DNA of 25,885 bases from Betaproteobacteria bacterium (lineage in GTDB: Bacteria; Pseudomonadota; Gammaproteobacteria; Burkholderiales; Burkholderiaceae), in NCBI GenBank assembly GCA_013205155.1, contig JABMMT010000144.1, forward strand, positions 1-25,885, read 5' to 3'. A program made the position numbers and the translations under genes. This document shows positions 1 to 8,682 of this stretch, one piece after another (positions within the stretch are counted from its first letter, which is position 1; each line of letters starts with the position of its first letter). Under the pieces are notes generated by a model, which saw only the letters and a program-made list of their open reading frames with translations, had not been told where the DNA came from and ran no database searches.

Positions 1-56
1 ACGTACATCAGCTTGAACAGCACTTCAACAGGAACAGCCCAGCTGTGAACAGTCAT
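1..56 (-). CDS. possible 5' end of a gene running off the left edge
   Basis: An ATG at 56-54 opens a minus-strand frame that stays open to the window edge and reads MTVHSWAVPVEVLFKLMYV. A GGGGG run (78-74) lies upstream, but it is better spaced for another ATG at 69, whose frame closes after 14 codons. I do not recognise the peptide. The fragment is too short to separate a real gene start from chance, so this is only a pointer for whoever has the neighbouring sequence. Confidence 0.2.
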   Translation of the reverse strand, partial: MTVHSWAVPVEVLFKLMY

Positions 57-666
57 TAAGTTGCTGCATTAAGCCCCCAGGGATTAAATTAACAGGATTG
101 ACAACTTTGCTGGCAGAGGGGGGAACCCGAGGGACGCCGCATTGAAGAAACGAAAAAAAGTGCAGGGGTGCCAGGGCATCCAATGGGGTGGACTGGCGGT
201 GAGGAGCATCTCCCCACACCGACATTGGCTTCATCGTAGTGGTGGCGTCGCGGAACAAGCTTCTCAGCCGCGCTCCATTGCATTCCCGTACATCTCCACT
301 TACAGCGCGCCACCCATGCTGGATTCCAGAGCTGCACGGCCCGCTGGCGGGCGGCATGGCCGAGGCCCATTCGGCGCTGAGTATCTTCGAACACTAAGCT
401 TATGCCAGCAACAAGATCTGGTGTGTCGAAAGGTTGGACTAGGTAGCCGGAGCGCTGGTGCTAAATGATGTCTGGTAGTCCTACGAAGTGCGAAGCCCAC
501 CATGGGGGTGCTACAGGAATGGGCTTCGAACGCCGTTTAGCCGAGGGCTTACTGCCGGGGATGATCACCGTCGCATCAGTAGCGCTGTAGAGCGCACGCA
601 CTCTGAGCTCCTCGCGCAGCTGACCGAAATAGTTAAGTAGATTTCGAAATCAAAAGCTGGCTCTCC
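57..666. other. GC-rich stretch without a recognisable gene
   Basis: This stretch is clearly richer in GC than the DNA that follows. Short frames exist on both strands but none matches a family I know. The most protein-like reading is on the plus strand from about 313 to 638, beginning WIPELHGPLAGGMAEAHSAL and closing with ELLAQLTEIVK. It is broken by TAA or TAG codons three times before its terminal TAG, so if it is genic it is a relic. A perfect 12-base palindrome (GATTTCGAAATC) lies at 640-651, just past the end of gmd. No RNA gene was seen. Confidence 0.35.
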
Positions 667-1632
667 CTATTGATTTGGGGTTGATTTTTTCGCTTCGGAA
701 CACATTGCGTCGATCACATAATCAACATCAAAATGTGGCCTCCAACCAAGTCTGCTTAACGCCCGTAAAGGATTACCACAACTATAAGTGATTTCAGATG
801 GTCGACGAAGTTCATTATTAAATTGCACGTGATCTTTCCAATTCAGACCAAACCATGAGAAAGTGCGTTCAACAAAGTAACAAAGAGAGCAACTCCTGCC
901 GGTCGCAATAACAAAATCAGCGGCCTGATCTTGTTGAAGCATCAACCACATGGCTTCTACATATTCAGGAGCCCATCCCCAGTCGCGATGAATATCAATG
1001 TTTCCAAGCTCTAGCGAACCAATGCCTACATTTGCGATATGGGCAGCTGCATGAACAATTTTTTGAGTAACAAATCTCCGAGGCCTTAAAGGAGACTCAT
1101 GATTAAACAAAATACCTGTGCATGCGAACAAACCATAGGCTTCACGATAATTTTGCACCAACCAATGAGCAGACGATTTAGCTACTGCATAAGGGCTACG
1201 CGGACAGAACGGCTTGTCTTCATCGGCAGAATCACCGTCAGTGTCACCAAAACATTCACTGGATCCTGCGTTATAAAACCGAATTGGTAGCCCTAAAAAA
1301 CAAATTGACTCAAGAATGTTAAGAGTCCCGTGGGCGATACTCTCCATCGCTTCAACTGGCTGCTCAAAGGACAACCCAACTGATGTTTGCCCAGCGAGGT
1401 TATAGATTTCATCCGGTGCATGCTTCTGAATAACCCTAAGCACACTACGAAAGTCATTTATCGCCATACTTGAAACTATCAGATTCTCCTTAATACCCAA
1501 ACGATCCAGATTGAAAAGGGAAGATCCAATCGCATCTCTGGAAGTTCCGATAACTTCATATCCTTTACCAAGCAACAACTTGGCCAAATAACTACCATCT
1601 TGTCCAGTAATACCGCAAATCAATGCTTTCAT
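667..1632 (-). CDS. gmd: GDP-mannose 4,6-dehydratase family SDR
   Basis: Extended short-chain dehydrogenase of 321 residues, expected to convert GDP-D-mannose to GDP-4-keto-6-deoxymannose, the precursor of GDP-fucose, rhamnose or perosamine, in the cytoplasm. The NADP-binding motif GITGQDGSYLA (residues 8-17) is typical of Gmd. The catalytic set is present: Ser124-Ser125-Glu126 in AGSSECFG, and Tyr148/Lys152 in SPYAVAK. FNHESPLR and the DWGWAPEYVEAMW stretch are also Gmd hallmarks. Length fits the short bacterial form of about 320 residues. I chose the ATG at 1632 because it starts directly at the Rossmann strand and overlaps the stop of the upstream glycosyltransferase in an ATGA; a longer reading would add 17 unconserved residues. 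No reductase partner (Rmd or GMER) was recognised next to it. The product family is secure, while the exact sugar is inferred. Confidence 0.87.
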   Translation of the reverse strand: MKALICGITGQDGSYLAKLLLGKGYEVIGTSRDAIGSSLFNLDRLGIKENLIVSSMAINDFRSVLRVIQKHAPDEIYNLAGQTSVGLSFEQPVEAMESIAHGTLNILESICFLGLPIRFYNAGSSECFGDTDGDSADEDKPFCPRSPYAVAKSSAHWLVQNYREAYGLFACTGILFNHESPLRPRRFVTQKIVHAAAHIANVGIGSLELGNIDIHRDWGWAPEYVEAMWLMLQQDQAADFVIATGRSCSLCYFVERTFSWFGLNWKDHVQFNNELRRPSEITYSCGNPLRALSRLGWRPHFDVDYVIDAMCSEAKKSTPNQ

Positions 1633-2735
1633 AAAAGCAGAGCCTTGTAAACTTCCAGAGTTTCCATGGCACATTTGAACCAAGAAAACAACTTTACCCT
1701 ATCTCTGCCACGGTGAATCAGATTAGTTCGCAGGGCTGAGCTTGAAAGAACCTTGACCAATGCATCGACAATTGCATCATTATCTGAGGGATTGAACTGA
1801 ATTGCTGCATCAGCGACCACCTCAGGTATTGAGCTGCTATTACTACAAGCTACAGGGCAATCAAAGGACATTGCTTCCAGGGGGGGAATACCAAATCCTT
1901 CGTACAACGATGGATAAACAAACACTGCTGCTTGTTTATATAAGGAAGCAAGAACCCCATCATCACCAGCTACATGGCGAACCTGTTCGAGCGGAACATC
2001 TAAACGTTGCATCATCTCAAACTCGAATGGTTTTAGAACGCCACCGCCAAAGACTACAAGGTCAAAATTATCACGCAATTCAGAACAAGAAGCGTAAGCA
2101 GAAAGTAAGCCCTCAAAATTTTTATAACCACCTCTCAAACCTACATACAGCAAAAAGGGTCGTGTTTGATCGGGCAGCTTAGCGAAATCCTTATGAGCTA
2201 AACCAAATCCAAGATGAACAACGGAGATTTTATCCTGCGGCACCCCTAGAAAACGAATCAAGTCGTTTCTGGTGTTATATGAAATACAGATGATGTGGTC
2301 TGCACGCTCTACTGCAATTCTTTTATATTCAATTATACGATCACTTGCTGAAAAGCTCTCTGGATACAGCTCATGAATCATGTCGTAAACAGTTACGACG
2401 ACACGGCTACCTGGCGGAGAAACACTTTTCGGAGAATAAAAAGTTTCATGGGAAATATCCGGTTGCCATGTATTAAACGCTAAAGGCGAAAATAGCTTGT
2501 TAATTGAGCTCCGGATACGGCCAGTTCGAGGAATAGCGGGCAGGTAAAAACCGCTTATCCTAAGATCATGCCTTGAACAATGAAGGTACTTATTAACATA
2601 TGCAGGGCTATTTATTAGGCAATCAACCATGCCATCATCAGAACCGGCCAAATGCTTTGCAACTTCAAAGAAATAGCGCGATATTCCACCATATTTTTGT
2701 GTTGAAAAAATTTGATAATCATAGGCTATTTTCAT
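1629..2735 (-). CDS. GT4-type glycosyltransferase
   Basis: Retaining GT-B glycosyltransferase of 368 residues that probably moves a nucleotide-activated hexose onto a lipid-linked or protein-linked glycan at the inner face of the membrane. The N-terminal acceptor domain carries KYGGISRYF (14-22). The C-terminal nucleotide-binding domain has the basic VGLRGGYKN (198-206) and the E-x7-E signature YEGFGIPPLEAM with Glu279 and Glu287. The start at 2735 (MKIAYDYQIF) is taken over an upstream ATG at 2762 because the first beta strand begins here, although neither has a clear Shine-Dalgarno sequence. It is coupled to gmd by a 4-base ATGA overlap, so the pair is probably one transcript. About 1.1 kb of gene-free DNA lies upstream, which is where its promoter must sit unless transcription reads in from the right. 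Donor and acceptor cannot be told from sequence. Confidence 0.88.
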   Translation of the reverse strand: MKIAYDYQIFSTQKYGGISRYFFEVAKHLAGSDDGMVDCLINSPAYVNKYLHCSRHDLRISGFYLPAIPRTGRIRSSINKLFSPLAFNTWQPDISHETFYSPKSVSPPGSRVVVTVYDMIHELYPESFSASDRIIEYKRIAVERADHIICISYNTRNDLIRFLGVPQDKISVVHLGFGLAHKDFAKLPDQTRPFLLYVGLRGGYKNFEGLLSAYASCSELRDNFDLVVFGGGVLKPFEFEMMQRLDVPLEQVRHVAGDDGVLASLYKQAAVFVYPSLYEGFGIPPLEAMSFDCPVACSNSSSIPEVVADAAIQFNPSDNDAIVDALVKVLSSSALRTNLIHRGRDRVKLFSWFKCAMETLEVYKALLL

Positions 2736-3845
2736 TTTTTTACCACAATAAAGCCATGGCATGAAAAACTAAAGCCCCAGCAAGAAAATAAGCGAGAACA
2801 ATGAAAGTCACCATCACCACGGTTGATTCCATTCTGCAAATTACAAACATTACTACTCAAAACTCTTGCGTCATAAAGATAACAGACCAGCATAACCGTA
2901 GAAAAGTAAAAAATGATGGATCCAAGAGGCAATTATACTCGAGAATAATACCCTCTTCTTGAGCATTAAAGAACCAGTTCAAAGCAGAAGACACCGCAAT
3001 TATCAAGCCAACATTAATTTCCAAAAACCAATAATGAACTTCACAGTCCTAATCCACACTAGAGACAACATTTCTTGTTTTGCGCACTCAGAAACACCAT
3101 CTAAGTGGTTTAATCGAGGGCCGTCAGCCGAAATGTATAATTTTTATGGCAAACATCACTTATAGCCTAAAATGTTTGGAAGGTGTTTTTAAGAGTCTTT
3201 ATAGATAAAATATTAAGGTAGTTTCAAGTGACAATAGATTATTTCAAACTACAAAGACATTTAAATTGTCAATAAACCAACAGGCGTTTAGCCAATTAGA
3301 TACGGTTGGCAATAAAAACCTCTGCGTATGAAATAAATAAAACTAATCTGGAAACCCCAGAACAGCAATCCTAGAATAAGTAAAGCGAACTTACTCGAAA
3401 AGAATCAATCAAAATAAAAGATATTGTTTTCTCCGGGAATATTACACCAAATAATGTAGTAAGTAATATTTAGTATGCAAAAAACTAGCCAAAGGACTAA
3501 GAATGAAAGCCAAGCTCAAAAGATGCAAATCCTGCAATTTTCAACCAAAGAAAACCACTATAATTATTACCCTAAGAGTTTAACTGTATGCAAAAAAAAA
3601 TTTTTGAATGTACCTATTTTACTCTACGAGCGCTTTGACAAACTAATACAGTTCTTAACTGTTTGGAAATCTTTCGGGATACAATTAAAAGAAGACTTTA
3701 TAGACCCAAAACAAAACTGAATTGCGCTAAGCCGAGTCACCTAAATTAGTTAATGGCTGCAAAGACGGTTAAGTTTTTAAGAAATTTTGCAATTAATTGA
3801 TTGCTCACGCATGAACTTGATCTTAATATATATAAAAAGTGGCTT
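2736..3845. other. AT-rich gene-free gap
   Basis: About 1.1 kb of strongly AT-rich DNA. The longest frame (plus strand, 3475-3720, 81 codons, rich in Lys, Asn and Gln) has no family resemblance and no convincing ribosome site. The minus frames are short and stop-ridden. I see no tRNA, rRNA, CRISPR or clear terminator. It probably combines the upstream regulatory region of the GT4/gmd pair with the debris of genes decayed past recognition, in keeping with the pseudogene to its right. Confidence 0.5.
3198..3227 (-). promoter_or_regulatory. candidate sigma70-type promoter
   Basis: On the minus strand a TTGAAA hexamer (3227-3222) is followed after 18 bases by TATAAA (3203-3198). It points toward the GT4/gmd pair but lies about 460 bases before its start, and matches of this quality are frequent in AT-rich DNA. 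The evidence is the two hexamers only. Confidence 0.2.
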
Positions 3846-4517
3846 TCATCTATAATCCAAAGAATAGGATATAATTGAGTTTTCGAGTTCCAAAAGATCG
3901 ATTTTATCAATTTGTGTAAAAATAGCCATTCTGCCTACTAATTTTTCAAGTTTAGCAAATCGCTCAATTTCAACATAATGGCTTCTGTCAACATAGTCAT
4001 CTACTAGTAGAGAAAAATTGGCTTGATTATGCATATATTTTACAACCTTAAGCGCACAGGCGACTCTGAATCGCCCGTCGATAAGGATCAAATCAGGCAA
4101 AAAAGAATTTATCTTGCCGACAGGTATAGACGAATATCTATACCATTTTCTGCATCTTAGTGTTGATATACTTGTAAAAACGGGTTGACCCCACTGCTTG
4201 GTGAGACCAATATCAGCATAATGAAAAACTTGTGAATTAGTGAGCAAAATATTGCATTTTTGCAATTTAGATTGTAATGCTATTATGAAATATTTATCTG
4301 AATCAATTGCAATAAAAACCTTGCCCAGCTTCGCAGCGAGAAATGTTGAACCTCCAACACGATACTCCAGATATTAATTGCATCAGTAGAGTTGATTGAT
4401 AAAAAATTGCACACTATCGGAATCAAAATGTGGCTCTGATGGAACACACAAACCTTTTATGCGTTGATGATAAATAAATTTGTAAAAATTGAATAGTTCT
4501 GTGAATGTTTTGTTCAT
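3846..4517 (-). pseudogene. methyltransferase-like gene broken by two in-frame stops
   Basis: A single minus frame from ATG 4517 to the stop at 3846 makes sense apart from two stop codons only nine bases apart, TGA at 4385-4383 and TAA at 4376-4374. The 5' part reads MNKTFTELFNFYKFIYHQRI and ends in QFFINQLY. After the stops comes YLEYRVGGSTFLAAKLGK, a damaged copy of the LEYGSGGST motif of a SAM-methyltransferase-like family often found in glycan clusters; the Gly after Tyr is now Arg. Further on, LGLTKQWGQPV-like and DLILIDGRFRVACALK segments are well kept. Two small compensating indels around 4375-4390 could explain the stops, since a neighbouring frame reads TDAIN there. A shortened protein could start at 4265, but it would lack the cofactor motif. 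I read it as recently inactivated. Confidence 0.72.
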
Positions 4518-4916
4518 TTCAAATTAAGGTTGACGCCCCCGTCGGAGTGGTAAAATTCAATATACCTTATGCCCCCCTTTGAAGGGCATATAGTCGATGT
4601 ACAAACAGACTACAGAGAAGCTAATTGAACAACTCTGCTACTTGAATGTGAGCCAAAATTTCTAAATTTCCAACTCAATGATTAAAGATTTCACTAAGAG
4701 TGGGTGATTAACTGTCGGCTAAGCTGCAAGCGACGGTAGCGATCTAGTAAAACATCATCTTTGAGATCTACAAGCACTCTAATCACCAGGATCATGATTT
4801 GGGGAAACCTGAAACTATCAAATCCACTGACCTGCAGCATGTTTCAGCTATTGCAAGTCGCTAAGCTGACGCTGACAAGGGAAATTCTTGATTGCTACAA
4901 CTGCCAAAGGTCGTCA
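4518..4916. other. spacer between methyltransferase relic and transposase relic
   Basis: About 400 bases with no intact gene. A perfect 7-base inverted repeat (TATGCCC at 4568-4574, GGGCATA at 4584-4590, 9-base loop) has no T-tract on either side, so it is not a convincing terminator. A 62-codon plus-strand frame at 4761-4949 runs into the transposase relic, and its last dozen codons are the start of that relic. The terminal inverted repeat of the insertion sequence should lie in this stretch, but I could not identify it. Confidence 0.4.
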
Positions 4917-5482
4917 ATTTATCGCAAGCAATACAACGGTCATCTTTGAATCGCGAAATTTCAGCTACCATTTATGGGTAAACTTGATTCTGGGAATCAT
5001 TGGATAAGGATTGAGGAGTTGATGCCATTACCAAGACAAGAAAATATCGACGCTAGGCAATTCAGTACCAATATTGTGAATCTGCCAAGTCGAATGAAAT
5101 TTACAGCTATGTACAACAATCAGCATTTAGGCCTTAGCGATGAGGAAGATGTTCTCCAGATTCAGGAGAACCTCTATCTTTAGTTTATCTTGGGAGTATA
5201 TGCATATAGCAATAAGTTGCAATTGATCAAATAACAATAGTTCACATTCACAAGGATACTCTGTTGATGATCCTAGAGAACTAAACAACCTTGTGGTTAG
5301 CGTGGAGGGAGATGCTTATCGAGGCTGCAATGCCTGAGGGGGATGGCGATCACAATCCCAGTGTAAATAATCTATTAAATGAGGATCATCTGTAGCTCGA
5401 TAACTTGATCTAGACTGCCAAATAGCTATAAGTAAAGAGCTGGGGCACGCTCAGCATTAATGCCTTATGTACACATGCTGAT
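4917..5482 (+). pseudogene. decayed, 3'-truncated DDE transposase (InsH/DUF772-type N-terminus)
   Basis: The plus strand carries the N-terminal third of a transposase of the IS5/IS1182-like group with the InsH (DUF772) domain, spread over several frames. Recognisable pieces in order are IYRKQYNGHL, with the start ATG apparently mutated to ATT; FQLPFMGKLDSGNHWIRIEE followed by LMPL; LGLSDEEDVLQIQENLYL, then a TAG, then FILGVYAYSNK; SVDDPRELNNLVV; EMLIEAAMPEGDGDHN; and SWGTLSINALCTHAD. At least six stops and several frameshifts separate them. The catalytic DDE core that should follow is absent. Similarity ends around 5482, exactly where the minus-strand KpsS-like gene ends. It is the only mobile-element trace I can name here, and it runs opposite to all intact genes. 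Confidence 0.75.
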
Positions 5483-5483
5483 T

Positions 5484-7088
5484 TCAAGATTCACTAAAGT
5501 CATATGATTCATTGTAAAGTTTGTAGGTACCACCTTCAATGAAATTCAAAATCTTACAAGTAAGCTGAGCATCGGATTCATTTTCAATCTGATTGATAAA
5601 ATATTCATATGCCTTTGGGGAATTCTGATCGCCTGGATTAATTGAGGACGAGAAATTGTCAAATGAATTGAAAAAGAAATTTTGAATATTATAGGAAAAC
5701 CTATAGTGCATAAAATAAAATTCATAAATTTTTTGCTTGTCAACTCTGTGCTTTATTTTGTCCAGGTTCAGTAAATAAGTATGATACTCTTCAATGGTCT
5801 TGACATGGATGCAGAATTCATAGCTAATATGCGGATTTTTCTCACCCGCATTAATAACAGTTTGCCCTAGGAGAGGCAATTCATGACCGACAGACCCGTA
5901 AACAGTCAAAATAAACGTTACACCCTCTTCGACAAGTTGGAGATGAGATGTCCAGGATGGAATTCGTGTTATATTCTTATATTTACTCAATAGTTCGAGT
6001 AAAACCTCGTCGTTTCCTGGCAAGACATCTGGGTGAGTTTTGAGATACCAGTCATAATCGGTAATTTCACTCATTTCCCCTAAATAACTGATCCACTCAT
6101 GAAAGTCAGGAAACAAATTAATGCCATAACAATGAGGATTGTCGAAAAAACAATGTGCGGCAATAAGTACTTTTATTTTTGCGGATTTACGTAATACATT
6201 TTTTGCTAAAATATTTTTGGCAAATGCAGATTTTGTCGAATAACTCATATCAATGCCAACTTTACCAGACAACCTGGCCTGCAGACGCTCTTTAGCCCAT
6301 GCGATTCCGTTATCCTGTATTTCCATAGGAAGAGATTTAAATAATGCTGGATATAAGTCAAAACAAGGAAGACCCCAATCATTTGGTTTTATCAAGCAGT
6401 AAAGAGACCTAACCGTAGGCAGGTAAACTGAAATTCCTTTTCGATTGGCGATCGTTTTAATAATTCCAAAGCGATAAATTGCATGACTCAATACAACAGC
6501 CTTGACCTCATGGTGATTAAAATAATTATTCCAAAACAGATAGGTTTTAATGCATTTAACTAAAAAGTCCTTGAATTCAGATGAATGAATATCAATGGTA
6601 GGCTTTCGTTGTTCCATTAAATAAGCTTCATAAATTTCACGCCCGATCAGATCCCCATTAATCGAAATATCTAGTACATCACCTTTAGTCTTTATAGCGT
6701 GCAATATATCGGTAAGAATATCTCTCTCGTTGCTTGACGTGCGATTTGAAGTTTTAGTATTAAGGTGAGAAGTGGTATTAAATGATTTATAGATTTTCAT
6801 CAACCGTCTATACCGCCAATAAAATAAATGCTTATTTCGGTTGCTCAATGAAAAGCTGATGATTTTTGAGCAAAATTTTTCAGCTATGATATTACTAAAG
6901 TAGGCAAATGCAAGCACTGTTTGATCAACTGGATAAAGCTCCACCAGCACTTCACTATTTCTTTTTTCTGACTGAAAATTGGGCCAACGTAAATTACAAA
7001 ATGTAATAAATTTTTTGCTTTGTTTGTCAATCAATACATCTTTCAATACAGATTTCGAATAAAGCCAGAAATCCTCCAAATTATTCAT
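5484..7088 (-). CDS. KpsS/capsule-synthesis-like glycosyltransferase-type protein
   Basis: Protein of 534 residues resembling the capsule polysaccharide synthesis group (KpsS/KpsC-like, GT-B-related), which act on nonulosonate- or Kdo-linked glycans at the cytoplasmic face. In the C-terminal half, YLKTHPDVLPGNDE and TVYGSVGHELPLLGQTVINA match the conserved HP and S-x-G-x-E-x-x-x-x-G segments of that fold. The N-terminal 180 residues are not recognisable. The reading frame could begin at 7211, but I prefer ATG 7088 (MNNLEDFWLY), which overlaps the acyltransferase stop by 8 bases like the other junctions of this block. It is the last gene of the block, and its stop abuts a transposase relic, so a rearranged C-terminus is possible. 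The function is a family-level inference. Confidence 0.6.
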   Translation of the reverse strand: MNNLEDFWLYSKSVLKDVLIDKQSKKFITFCNLRWPNFQSEKRNSEVLVELYPVDQTVLAFAYFSNIIAEKFCSKIISFSLSNRNKHLFYWRYRRLMKIYKSFNTTSHLNTKTSNRTSSNERDILTDILHAIKTKGDVLDISINGDLIGREIYEAYLMEQRKPTIDIHSSEFKDFLVKCIKTYLFWNNYFNHHEVKAVVLSHAIYRFGIIKTIANRKGISVYLPTVRSLYCLIKPNDWGLPCFDLYPALFKSLPMEIQDNGIAWAKERLQARLSGKVGIDMSYSTKSAFAKNILAKNVLRKSAKIKVLIAAHCFFDNPHCYGINLFPDFHEWISYLGEMSEITDYDWYLKTHPDVLPGNDEVLLELLSKYKNITRIPSWTSHLQLVEEGVTFILTVYGSVGHELPLLGQTVINAGEKNPHISYEFCIHVKTIEEYHTYLLNLDKIKHRVDKQKIYEFYFMHYRFSYNIQNFFFNSFDNFSSSINPGDQNSPKAYEYFINQIENESDAQLTCKILNFIEGGTYKLYNESYDFSES

Positions 7089-8031
7089 TATATTTAGTTT
7101 CGAAGTATGGGCGAAGCTCAGCATTGAAACTGATTTTAAAATCTCCTCTTTGCGGTGAATTAGCACCAACAAAATCCACTTCTTCCAGGCCAAGGCTAAA
7201 TGCATCCTCAATCATCTTCATTAAGGTAAAGGTCCCTGATCCAATCTTTCGATATGCTGGGTCAGTACCAGCGTACAAGTAAAAGGCTGTGCGATCGTCA
7301 TACAAAAATAAAACAGCAGAACATGGCACTTCATCCAAATATGCTACTCCTAATTTTCCAAAGCCATCTGCGATTGATCGTCTGCAAATAGATTGCAGCA
7401 ACATTGAATCTCTATTCGGGCGATCAATGTTCTGACTTTGATAAACTTGAGCAAGAAATTTATCTAATAATAAAACATCATTGCTAAATCTAAAGTTAAG
7501 CACTTTAGAAGCTTTTTTGAAATCTTGCTTCCTACACTCTCGAACAGAAGTCATATACAGCTCAAAACTTTTAAATTCACTTAAATTAAGAATGCCTGTG
7601 TATCTCAGGTCAATTTTAAAATGATTCTTCTCTGGCTCATTATAGTTATACCACTGAAATGAACGCAGATCTCGCACTCTCCATGAGTGGCAGAAAGAAA
7701 TATTACGAAAGTGCCCTATCAGCTGCTCTATAAAATATTCTACCACTTTGAACTCATGGGTAATTTGAGAATTGAGACCCATTCGAGTGTTATCCGCTAA
7801 AAGCAATCCCTGATAAGGGAAAAATCCAAGCATAGGGTTTCCAGACTCATTATAAAAAATAACTACACCTGCAACTATTACTCCTTTACTATGGCAAGTG
7901 ATCAAATTATATTTAACAATTAACGAGTCAAGAAAGTTGGTATAAATAAAGGCACTCCGTTGAGGCGATTTAATAGCAAATGAATCCCATGCTACCTTCT
8001 CTTCATTGAAATTAACTATCATATTGGGCAT
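7081..8031 (-). CDS. FemAB/GNAT-like acyltransferase
   Basis: Protein of 316 residues with the two-lobed GNAT arrangement of FemAB-like (Acetyltransf_6) proteins. The C-terminal lobe, about residues 160-300, has the family's usual course: AYLDEVPCSAVLFLYDDRT, YLYAGTDPAYRK, then a helix and EEVDFVGANSPQRGDFKISF. Such proteins in glycan clusters usually transfer an acyl or aminoacyl group to an amino sugar, here plausibly the amine installed by the DegT enzyme encoded two genes upstream. A ribosome site GAGGAG precedes ATG 8031, only 3 bases after the methyltransferase stop. No signal peptide or membrane segment is seen, so it should be cytoplasmic. Acyl donor and acceptor are unknown. Confidence 0.68.
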   Translation of the reverse strand: MPNMIVNFNEEKVAWDSFAIKSPQRSAFIYTNFLDSLIVKYNLITCHSKGVIVAGVVIFYNESGNPMLGFFPYQGLLLADNTRMGLNSQITHEFKVVEYFIEQLIGHFRNISFCHSWRVRDLRSFQWYNYNEPEKNHFKIDLRYTGILNLSEFKSFELYMTSVRECRKQDFKKASKVLNFRFSNDVLLLDKFLAQVYQSQNIDRPNRDSMLLQSICRRSIADGFGKLGVAYLDEVPCSAVLFLYDDRTAFYLYAGTDPAYRKIGSGTFTLMKMIEDAFSLGLEEVDFVGANSPQRGDFKISFNAELRPYFETKYNE

Positions 8032-8034
8032 TGC

Positions 8035-8682
8035 TTAACTCCTCTCAATAATTGGATCATATCTTGTTTGTTTATATATAGCTATGGTATAATTAAACGG
8101 AAGCGAACCATGAGACAATACGACTCTTTTGGAAAGATTTTCAAGGCAAAATCTTAAGATTTGAGAAGGATCGATATAGTACATTCCCTGATCTCTGTAG
8201 TTTACATGTGTTGAGATAGCATTAAATACAAGAACATGTCTGGCGTGACGAAACATATTTGCTATAAAATTATGAATAAATTCAAGGCTTTGACCAAAGT
8301 CAATGTTAAAGACACCACTTGAAAGTACATAATCAAAATCTTCATAATCTTCTATTTGATTTACATCACGATTAAAGACATTGATGCCTGGGAATCTATA
8401 GAGTGCTTGTTCCAGAAGGCCTAAATTGATATCATATCCTGTATAATCTCCTCTGAAGCCATGATGATTTAGATATTTAAAAAGCTCACCATTGCCACAT
8501 CCTACGTCTAATACGCTTTTATTTTGATCAGACAGATCAAGATATTTGACAAGTTCTGCGAAGCGAAAGTATTGAGTCTGAGGATTATCCCATCTTACAG
8601 CACCACTACATATACCATGTTTACTCGCAGCCAGATCATACGCTTGATTGCTTGCAATATTGAATTCCTGTGGTTTCATCAT
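8035..8682 (-). CDS. class I SAM-dependent methyltransferase
   Basis: Protein of 215 residues with a clear motif I, VLDVGCGNGE (about residues 57-66), an acidic residue at the end of the second strand (YTGYDIN) and a motif-IV-like DFDYVLSSGVFN. It probably N- or O-methylates the sugar made by the neighbouring genes, but the target cannot be predicted. I start it at ATG 8682 because this ATG overlaps the TGA of the aminotransferase gene in an ATGA. The longer frame from 8703 adds only seven residues. An ATG also follows immediately at 8679. Confidence 0.8.
   Translation of the reverse strand: MMKPQEFNIASNQAYDLAASKHGICSGAVRWDNPQTQYFRFAELVKYLDLSDQNKSVLDVGCGNGELFKYLNHHGFRGDYTGYDINLGLLEQALYRFPGINVFNRDVNQIEDYEDFDYVLSSGVFNIDFGQSLEFIHNFIANMFRHARHVLVFNAISTHVNYRDQGMYYIDPSQILRFCLENLSKRVVLSHGSLPFNYTIAIYKQTRYDPIIERS

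Noticed and set aside
142..468. 108-codon plus-strand frame at the left end
   Set aside because: Arg/Ser/Gly-rich with no recognisable motif; overlapping frames of equal length exist on the minus strand, as is usual for non-coding GC-rich DNA.
640..651. Perfect palindrome GATTTCGAAATC as an operator
   Set aside because: A single 12-base palindrome after a gene end, with no second copy or promoter, is not enough.
3475..3720. 81-codon plus-strand frame in the AT-rich gap
   Set aside because: Lys/Asn/Gln-rich low-complexity translation, no ribosome site, no family resemblance.
4568..4590. Inverted repeat TATGCCC/GGGCATA as a terminator
   Set aside because: No T-tract on either strand and no gene end nearby.
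4761..4949. 62-codon plus-strand frame
   Set aside because: Its last codons are the damaged start of the transposase relic; the rest shows no protein character.
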